DNA from: Streptomyces gardneri
GTDB lineage: Bacteria; Actinomycetota; Actinomycetes; Streptomycetales; Streptomycetaceae
Direction of reading: 5' to 3'
NCBI RefSeq assembly: GCF_006539185.1
Contig: NZ_BJMN01000021.1
Location: forward strand, 62,001 to 126,000
DNA: 64,000 nt
Every line of letters begins with the position of its first letter. The first letter of the stretch is position 1. The notes below the pieces were generated by a model, which was not told where the DNA came from, searched no databases, and was given only the letters and a program-made list of their open reading frames with translations. Shown here piece by piece: positions 61,297 through 64,000 of this stretch. The position numbers and the translations under genes were made by a program.

Positions 61297-61315
61297 CGCC
61301 CTGACGCCCTGACGC
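61292..61315. repeat. 8-bp tandem repeat at the alcohol dehydrogenase stop codon
   Basis: CCTGACGC three times without error, the first containing the real TGA. The period of eight puts TGA in all three frames. Confidence 0.85.
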
Positions 61316-61325
61316 CCGCATTCGA

Positions 61326-62057
61326 CTATTCGGTGGCGGCCCGCAGGAGGATGTCCTCGTACACCTTCGGGTCGTCCGAGGCGATCACCGGCCAGCCGAT
61401 GCCGTAGCCGCCCTCCCAGCCCACGTCGATGCCCGGGTTGGCGTGGTCGGAGCCGTCGGACAGGAACAGGTGCGGGCTGCAGTTCACCCGGTCGGTACGG
61501 GACACGGCGGCGTGCTCCGAGAGCGTCCGGCGGGCCCGGCCGTCGTCGAGCGCGGCGGCGAGGGCGTCGGCGTCGACCGCGCCGCTGTCCGCGGCCACGT
61601 CGAGGATCACCTTGCGGTGGCTGATGCAGCGCGACTCGGCCCAGAAGGCCCGGCGCAGCCCGAGGTCGAGCTGCTCCGAGGCATGGAGGCTCTGCTCCTT
61701 CGCGGCGAGGACCGCCTCCAGGGCGGGCAGCGTCGTCGACGGGTAGAGCCAGTCCTTGGCCTGCCACAGCTGCCAGCCGGCGGCCGGCTCCAGGCTGGCC
61801 ATCCGGGCGACCTCGCTGTCCGTGCCGGGGCGCGGGCTCGGGGCGTCGTTGAGCAGTTCCAGCGGGAAGGCGCGCAGGTCGAAGGAGACCTGCTCCGCCA
61901 GGCCCAGCCGGGCCCGGGTGGTGTGCAGGCGGTGGACGGCGATGTGCGCGAAGGAGCACCAGATGTCGGAGTAGACGGTGACGACACCGCGCGGCGGGGT
62001 CAGGTCGACGGTGGCCGGGTCGAAGGGGGTCGGTTCGGAGCTGGTCGGGTGGGTCAT
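61326..62057 (-). CDS. DsbA-family thioredoxin-fold protein with a single active-site Cys
   Basis: A 243-residue cytosolic protein. The thioredoxin strand and helix are VVTVYSDIWCSFAHIAVHRLH, so the CxxC pair is reduced to one Cys (WCSFA), as in FrnE-like and glutathione-transferase-kappa-like members. The helical insertion runs about residues 80-190, and the cis-Pro loop is VNCSPHLFLSDG. Such proteins catalyse isomerisation or thiol conjugation rather than disulfide formation. ATG 62057; last gene of the DMT transporter - MBL - DsbA set. Confidence 0.82.
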   Translation of the reverse strand: MTHPTSSEPTPFDPATVDLTPPRGVVTVYSDIWCSFAHIAVHRLHTTRARLGLAEQVSFDLRAFPLELLNDAPSPRPGTDSEVARMASLEPAAGWQLWQAKDWLYPSTTLPALEAVLAAKEQSLHASEQLDLGLRRAFWAESRCISHRKVILDVAADSGAVDADALAAALDDGRARRTLSEHAAVSRTDRVNCSPHLFLSDGSDHANPGIDVGWEGGYGIGWPVIASDDPKVYEDILLRAATE

Positions 62058-62095
62058 GGTTCTCCTCGGTTCGGGAAGCGGCCGGGCGGCGGGCC

Positions 62096-62896
62096 TCAGC
62101 CGGTGCGGGACTCGTGGGCGTCGAGCGCGGCCTCCAGGTCGAGGTCGGCGCCGGGGAGCCAGGCGGGCAGGGAGGGGATACGGGTCATCGCCTCGAAGAG
62201 CCGCGGTACGGCGGCCTCGCGGACGGTCGGACCATGGGCGCTGAGCAGCCGCGCGGGACGCAGCGCGGCCAGTTCGCGTACGGGCCGGAGGAACTTCCCC
62301 TCGTCGACCAGCGCGGTCCACGGGGCTATGGCCCGGTTCAGGACGTCGAACCCGTGGAAGAAATCCGCCTCGTCGAGATCGGCGAAGTCCCGGGCTGTTT
62401 CCTCGACCACGGTCCCGAAGCTGTCGGAGCTGTAGAGCGTGCCGTCGGAATGGTCGAACACCGCGAGTGTCCCGGGTGAATCGAAGGTGGGCGGCCGATG
62501 GAAACTCAGCTCCCGGTCACCGATCTTCACGCCGCTTCCCGGGTTGGCCGTCACCACCCGTTCCCGAGGAATGTCGAACTCTTCCGATAATCGCGTCAGC
62601 GATAGCGCGTGGACGAGGACCTTCGCGCGCGGCGCGGCCTCCAGGACGGCCGCCAGGGCGCCGGTGTGGTCGCGGTCGTCGTGGGTGACGACGACCCAGC
62701 GCAGATCCGCCGGGTCGATCAGCGACCAGAGGGACTCCAGGAAGCCGTCCCGGTCGACGGGCATGCCGGTGTCGACGAGCATCGGCAGGCCCGACCGTAC
62801 GAGGAAGGCGTGGACCGGCTGGTCGCCGAGGCCGGGTACGGGCAGCGCCGAGGGGAGGACGTGGATGTCCGGCCCTGCGGTGTAGGTGGCTTTCAC
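62096..62896 (-). CDS. Metallo-beta-lactamase-fold protein
   Basis: A 266-residue protein. The metal motif is THDDRDHTGAL (His, Asp, Asp, His positions of HxHxDH with Asp at the second), with FHRPPTFDSPGTLAVFD (third-ligand strand, partly changed), DSFG and LLSAHGP (last His). This pattern, with acidic HxDxDH-like ligands, is close to the di-iron flavodiiron/ODP branch, which handle oxygen or NO. No flavodoxin domain is attached. ATG 62896 lies just below an array of 14-bp repeats. Confidence 0.83.
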   Translation of the reverse strand: MKATYTAGPDIHVLPSALPVPGLGDQPVHAFLVRSGLPMLVDTGMPVDRDGFLESLWSLIDPADLRWVVVTHDDRDHTGALAAVLEAAPRAKVLVHALSLTRLSEEFDIPRERVVTANPGSGVKIGDRELSFHRPPTFDSPGTLAVFDHSDGTLYSSDSFGTVVEETARDFADLDEADFFHGFDVLNRAIAPWTALVDEGKFLRPVRELAALRPARLLSAHGPTVREAAVPRLFEAMTRIPSLPAWLPGADLDLEAALDAHESRTG

Positions 62897-62922
62897 GGCA
62901 CATCCCTCGGTCGGAGAGTCGG

Positions 62923-62992
62923 GGGCTTCGAGTTGAGGGCTTCGGGTTGAGGGTTTCGGGTTGGGGGTTTCGGGTTGGGGGCTTCGGTCGGG
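62923..62992. repeat. Five 14-bp tandem repeats between transporter and MBL genes
   Basis: Units begin at 62923, 62937, 62951, 62965 and 62979; the form is GGGCTTCGGGTTGA or GGGTTTCGGGTTGG, copies three and four being identical. The array fills the 100-base gap and is transcribed as a C/A-rich leader of the MBL gene. Confidence 0.85.
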
Positions 62993-62996
62993 GGAT

Positions 62997-63935
62997 TCAG
63001 ACGAGCTGGATGGTCAGGGAGCCGGCGATCAGCAGGACGAGGCCCAGGGCACGGGGCTTCGTCAGCGAGCGTTGCGGCAGCTTGAACAGGCCCTTGTGGT
63101 CGATCAGCGCCGAGGTGAGCTGCTGCCCCGTCACGGTGAGCGCGATGGTCACCGCCGCGCCGATGGTGGGCATGAGCAGGAACGTGCCGGTGACGTAGGC
63201 GGCGGCGCACGCGCCACCGAGCCAGCCCCACCAGGGCATCTTCTTCAGCGGGGCGATCTTCGGCTTCGGCGTGCGACGGGTCGCGTAGAGCACGAGCAGG
63301 ACGACGGCGATGGTGAAGGTCGCCACGGCGAAGCTGATCACGGCGACGGTGAGGGGCTCCTTCAACTGGGCGCGGAGCTGGGCGTTGACCGCGCCCTGCA
63401 CCGGCAGGACGGCTCCTGCGAGCACGCCGAGGGCGAGCCAGCCGGCGCGCCCGGCGCCCGACATCCGGGGAGCGCCGGGCGGGGCCGCCGCCTTCATGCC
63501 CCGGATGATCATGGCGATGCCCGCGAGCACGGCGAGGGCACCGATGACGATCCCGGCGTTGAGGCCCTGCCGCTCCAGGCCCAGGAGGCCGAAGAGGTCG
63601 AGGGCGAGCGAGGCGAACATCTGGCCGGTCACGAAAAGTCCGACGGCGGCGAGGGCGCCGAGCCGTGGGAAGAGCAGGATGCCGCTCGTGATGTAGAGCG
63701 GACTGGCGAGTCCGCCCAGCAGCTGCCAGGCCTCCACGTCGGGGAGCTTGCCGAGCGCACCGAGCGCTCCGGCCGCCACCGCGAGGACGGTGAGCAGCCC
63801 GGTCGCGACGCCGAGCTGGATGGTCGAGGCGCCGTACGGAGTGCCGACGGCGGAGTTGAGCTGGAGGTTCACCGAGGCCTGGACGGCCAGGAGGCAGCCG
63901 ACCAGCAGGGCCGCGGCGAGGAGCGCGGTGTGCAT
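62997..63935 (-). CDS. DMT-superfamily transporter, fused YdcZ (DUF606) repeats
   Basis: A 312-residue protein with ten helices in two homologous halves: LAVQASVNLQLNSAVGTPYGASTIQLGVATGLLTVL in the first and VLPVQGAVNAQLRAQLKEPLTVAVISFAVATFTIAV in the second, the YdcZ signature. Most YdcZ proteins have one half, so this is the fused form. ATG 63935 with GGGAG upstream is preferred to 63977. A TetR-like inverted repeat lies 32 bases upstream. Confidence 0.88.
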   Translation of the reverse strand: MHTALLAAALLVGCLLAVQASVNLQLNSAVGTPYGASTIQLGVATGLLTVLAVAAGALGALGKLPDVEAWQLLGGLASPLYITSGILLFPRLGALAAVGLFVTGQMFASLALDLFGLLGLERQGLNAGIVIGALAVLAGIAMIIRGMKAAAPPGAPRMSGAGRAGWLALGVLAGAVLPVQGAVNAQLRAQLKEPLTVAVISFAVATFTIAVVLLVLYATRRTPKPKIAPLKKMPWWGWLGGACAAAYVTGTFLLMPTIGAAVTIALTVTGQQLTSALIDHKGLFKLPQRSLTKPRALGLVLLIAGSLTIQLV

Positions 63936-63966
63936 CTGGATCTCCCTGGGCGGGATGGCGAGCAGG

Positions 63967-63989
63967 TAAGTGGACACTGAGTCCGTTTA
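63967..63989. promoter_or_regulatory. Inverted repeat upstream of the DMT transporter
   Basis: GGAC and GTCC arms around ACTGA, with TAA and TTA at the outer ends: 16 of 23 positions are symmetric. It resembles QacR/TetR operators; a divergent regulator may lie just past the right edge. Confidence 0.4.
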
Positions 63990-64000
63990 GCATGCCACGC

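Noticed and set aside
62923..62992. CRISPR-like array
   Set aside because: Units are 14 bases and directly joined with no spacers.
62893..63993. 366-codon minus frame through the transporter gene and the repeats
   Set aside because: Arg-rich shadow frame of the DMT transporter gene; the Asn/Pro end is just the translated 14-bp array.

Overview
The window is high-GC actinobacterial chromosome with the gene style of Streptomyces: many GTG starts, ATGA/GTGA stop-start overlaps, secreted enzymes with twin-Arg-like or Ala-rich signal peptides, SOS-linked dnaE2, a cell-wall-anchored LPMO, sortase and LAxTG-type tail, and a 22-residue actinobacterial leader peptide. The order dnaE2 - secreted lipase - AA10 LPMO - SGNH esterase - hmgA matches, from memory only, the S. 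coelicolor SCO1739 to SCO1715 core region read backwards, so most of the window looks like conserved chromosome rather than an island. No rRNA, tRNA, CRISPR array, IS element or phage gene was found.

Layout. 1-7.3 kb: a GNAT gene cut by the left edge with its leader peptide, divergent from a polar amino-acid-type ABC uptake operon (permease, FAD/NAD(P)-binding protein, permease, ATPase, lipoprotein) and a DUF1684 gene. 7.4-9.4 kb: two tandem streptogrisin-type proteases. 9.5-11.6 kb: a GNAT and a DUF3533 membrane protein. 11.7-16.3 kb: a LexA-box-controlled dnaE2 and a Y-family partner that has lost its catalytic acids. 16.4-19.3 kb: secreted lipase, M15 peptidase and LPMO. 19.4-23.8 kb: orphan CitB-type response regulator divergent from tctCBA and a GNAT. 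23.9-28.2 kb: small secreted protein, DUF402, double GNAT, GntR, AAA ATPase. 27.4-30.1 kb: a glycosyltransferase/glycosyltransferase/polysaccharide deacetylase operon. 30.1-33.2 kb: a lower-GC intergenic stretch, SGNH esterase, a membrane pseudokinase and a small ORF. 33.4-39.2 kb: CoA transferase, DrrAB-like exporter with TetR and two operator copies, a stand-alone type ISP recognition domain, GntR. 39.3-45.0 kb: hmgA with a large palindrome, divergent from a beta-helix / cupredoxin-like lipoprotein / membrane protein operon. 45.3-51.7 kb: a 1641-residue polymorphic toxin (ricin lectin, about 650 residues of Ala-rich coil, Hint domain, RNase A-like tip) and an internally duplicated downstream protein that may be its immunity factor. 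51.8-57.9 kb: TetR, molybdopterin oxidoreductase, CitM-type transporter, secreted protein plus class F sortase. 58.0-64.0 kb: a regulator remnant, aldehyde and alcohol dehydrogenase pair behind a 14-bp repeat array, DsbA-like protein, metallo-beta-lactamase-fold protein and a duplicated DMT transporter with another 14-bp array.

The most unusual items are the polymorphic toxin and its A-B-A'-B' neighbour, the beta-helix/cupredoxin/membrane operon, the kinase that lacks all catalytic-loop residues, and a recurring habit of short tandem repeats that begin at stop codons and repeat TGA in other frames.
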